A program made the translations under genes and the position numbers. The notes under the pieces are model-generated. The model did not search any database and was not told the origin of the DNA. It was given only the letters and a program-made list of their open reading frames with translations. 14,530 nucleotides of DNA from Sulfuricella sp. (lineage in GTDB: Bacteria; Pseudomonadota; Gammaproteobacteria; Burkholderiales; Sulfuricellaceae). Positions 14,153-14,530 of this stretch are shown here, in pieces. The DNA lies in the NCBI GenBank assembly GCA_019911785.1, contig JAIOJM010000014.1:1-14530 (forward strand). Direction: 5' to 3'. Position 1 is the stretch's first letter, and every line of letters begins with the position of its first letter.

Positions 14153-14530
14153 TCAGCGTACCACACCCGTGATGAGTTGCGCATCCGGCAGACCATGCCC
14201 AAGCAACCATTTCCTTGCGGCATCGATAAGCGACTCGGGACCGGCGGCATAAACATCGAAGCCGTCCAATGCCGGATAATCATCGGCAATTCGCTGCAAC
14301 AGGCCGCCGACCAGGCTTTCCTGCCGACCGGCAGCGGTTTCCAGATCGGTCCCCGCCACCAGCGGCGTGTATTGGAAGTTGTCCAGCGCATCGGCCCAGG
14401 CGCGGGGCCAGTTGGAGAGATACAGATTGACCTCGCGCGACACCACCCAGTAGAGATGCACCGACTCGGCGACATCCAGCGCCATGGCATGCTCCAGCAG
14501 GCTTTTCACCGGCGCAAATCCGGCTCCGAA
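14153..14530 (-). CDS. Ferredoxin-NAD(P)+ reductase-like NAD-binding domain (partial, N-terminus outside window)
   Basis: The 125 visible residues enter at the right edge as FGAGFAPVKSLLEHAMALD, matching the GTGFAPxKS nucleotide-binding turn of FNR-family flavoproteins (CDP-6-deoxyglucoseen reductase/phenol hydroxylase reductase type). Near the end, DGFDVYAAGPESLIDAARKW matches the VYxCGPxxMxxAA motif, with Ala in place of the usual Cys. The middle part (VHLYWVVSREVNLYLSNWPR) is the expected GxR-type strand with Trp/Val replacing the typical Gly-X-Arg. NAD(P)H-dependent electron transfer is the general family role. The FAD-binding and any [2Fe-2S] domains lie beyond the window, so substrate and partner cannot be named. 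It ends at TGA (14155-14153), upstream of the small unknown gene and the FKBP gene. Confidence 0.8.
   Translation of the reverse strand, partial: FGAGFAPVKSLLEHAMALDVAESVHLYWVVSREVNLYLSNWPRAWADALDNFQYTPLVAGTDLETAAGRQESLVGGLLQRIADDYPALDGFDVYAAGPESLIDAARKWLLGHGLPDAQLITGVVR

Overview
The window looks like chromosomal DNA of a GC-rich (about 60% by eye) betaproteobacterium, plausibly a chemolithoautotroph of the Gallionellales/Sulfuricellaceae type. That placement is inferred from protein style and dispersed-repeat content, not from a marker gene. No rRNA, tRNA, IS element or CRISPR array was seen.

Layout. (1) Positions 1-128 are the tail of an unrecognised gene. (2) Positions 163-7556 on + are a six-gene operon, hyfB-hyfC-hyfE-hyfF-hyfG-hyfI, for a complex I/group-4-hydrogenase-like membrane complex. 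The fused NuoCD-type 'large subunit' (HyfG) has lost all four cysteines that would hold a [NiFe] centre (RISGDS instead of RICGIC; SYTG instead of CxxC), and its C-terminus has no cleavable extension. HyfI keeps the cysteines of the proximal [4Fe-4S] cluster. The complex is therefore best called an Ehr-type (energy-converting hydrogenase related) complex, not a hydrogenase. Two periodic inverted repeats sit between hyfF/hyfG and hyfG/hyfI, just where good ribosome binding sites are missing. (3) Positions 7564-8625 on - encode a 353-residue beta-carbonic-anhydrase-superfamily protein (CxDxR plus HxxC), tail-to-tail with hyfI. (4) Positions 8806-10247 on - are a two-gene unit: a CobD/CbiB(AmpE)-like membrane protein and a membrane-anchored GyrI-like protein. 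(5) Positions 10520-11806 on + are an Atg22/UMF1-type MFS transporter, preceded by a doubtful 61-codon ORF. (6) Positions 11825-12526 are dispersed-repeat debris followed by a complete ccdAB toxin-antitoxin pair with a near-consensus promoter and a double palindromic operator. (7) Positions 12542-14530 on - are an RluF/RsuA-type pseudouridine synthase, an FKBP-type prolyl isomerase, a small unknown protein, and the C-terminal part of a ferredoxin-NAD(P)+ reductase-like flavoprotein running off the window.

How the parts may work together. HyfB and HyfF (antiporter-like), HyfC (NuoH-like) and HyfE (NuoK-like) form a proton-pumping membrane arm; HyfG and HyfI form a short peripheral arm with one recognisable Fe-S site and no visible ferredoxin subunit. 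The most interesting reading, which is inference only, is that this [NiFe]-less complex works with the adjacent carbonic-anhydrase-like protein in energy-coupled CO2/bicarbonate handling. That would be analogous to cyanobacterial NDH-1/Cup complexes and to DabAB, which also pair an antiporter-like subunit with a CA-like fold. The convergent gene orientation weakens this idea, and gene-neighbourhood conservation would be the decisive test.
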